The notes beneath the pieces are model-generated. The model was not told the DNA's origin. It made no database searches and was given only the letters and a program-made list of their open reading frames with translations. From the NCBI GenBank assembly GCA_030220185.1, contig JASPKZ010004950.1, positions 1,556,001 through 1,620,000 of the forward strand: 64,000 bases of DNA, written 5' to 3'. The translations under genes were made by a program, and so were the position numbers. Within the stretch, counting starts at the first letter, position 1, and every line of letters starts with the position of its first letter. The DNA is from Diploptera punctata (taxonomy: Eukaryota > Arthropoda > Insecta > Blattodea > Blaberidae). This document shows, piece by piece, positions 63,838 through 64,000 of this stretch.

Positions 63838-64000
63838 GTGGAATGCAGGCTTTCACGGCCGGTAATCATGGTAGTAAAAGATTCTGGGCTATGTGGCCGT
63901 GGTCTATAACTGGCATTTCTTCCAGACGTTTCTCCCTCAACTGCGGAGGGCATCTTCAGTGGCGAGCGCTAGAAGCTGTTGTTTCCCTGTCGTAGACTCG
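63838..64000 (-). repeat. PLE-type terminal repeat with hammerhead-like motif (cut by window edge)
   Basis: The plus strand reads GCAGGCTTTCACGGCCGGTA, GATTCTGGGCTATGTGGCCG, then on the minus strand CTGAAGATGCCCTC-loop-GAGGGAGAAACGTC (63925-63959). The helix I bases CCA/TGG flank it. It is a different family from the others. The remainder lies outside the window. Confidence 0.7.

Overview
This window is nuclear DNA of an AT-rich, intron-bearing animal genome. It is most likely a polyneopteran insect of the cockroach/termite type. The reasons are DUF4817 helix-turn-helix transposon ORFs, several tRNA-headed SINE families with long GC-richer bodies, RTE-type LINE tails, and acidic VKxE exons of the kind seen in blattodean zinc-finger genes. 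The species call is inference. There are no bacterial operons, rRNA genes or CRISPR arrays. Most open reading frames here are chance or transposon relics.

Host genes are sparse. The best one is DHX8 (PRP22-type spliceosomal DEAH helicase). Its first coding exon (50628-50721) and second (58883-58968) join in phase across an intron of about 8.2 kb that is packed with mobile DNA, and the gene runs off the right edge. A second probable gene is a set of short phase-0 acidic exons with VKxE motifs (about 21204-21290, 27047-27145, 28819-28902, 34723-34794).

Everything else that can be identified is mobile DNA. The dominant component is a set of about 20 Penelope-like retroelements (PLEs). Two carry readable reverse transcriptase and/or GIY-YIG endonuclease (30608-32719; 52064-54756), one carries only endonuclease (43590-44612), and the rest are non-coding head-to-head hairpins of 0.1-0.6 kb. 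Many are bounded by 8-17 bp target-site duplications (TSDs). Families differ in their arms but share three things: a GAGGTRAG motif at the arm base that looks like a splice donor, an asymmetric tail of the form CCTCATAATGTTACTTCC, and a hammerhead-ribozyme-like core (CTGANGA, hairpin, GAAA, then a self-complementary helix III). Several are nested inside each other or inside SINEs and LINEs.

Layout. 0-9 kb: a SINE, PLE hairpins, a DUF4817 transposon with long inverted repeats, an intact SINE and a CR1-like LINE tail. 10.1-11.9 kb: a non-autonomous hAT with 8-bp TSD. 12-13.4 kb: two more DUF4817 genes. 13.8-17.5 kb: an unclassified repeat block holding an internally deleted piggyBac. 17.7-26.4 kb: LINE remnants, PLEs, a DDE transposase pseudogene and an 830-bp repeat present twice. 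27-36.4 kb: VKxE exons, PLEs and LINE RNase H fragments. 36.9-39.15 kb: a minus-strand LINE RT split by an RTE tail and a PLE. 39.15-39.65 kb: a deleted mariner. 40-46.8 kb: LINE 5' leader, PLE, SINEs and RTE. 47.8-58.9 kb: DUF7869-like pseudogene, DHX8, nested SINE/PLE/SINE and a mariner. 59-64 kb: further PLE hairpins, ending in a clear hammerhead-like motif.
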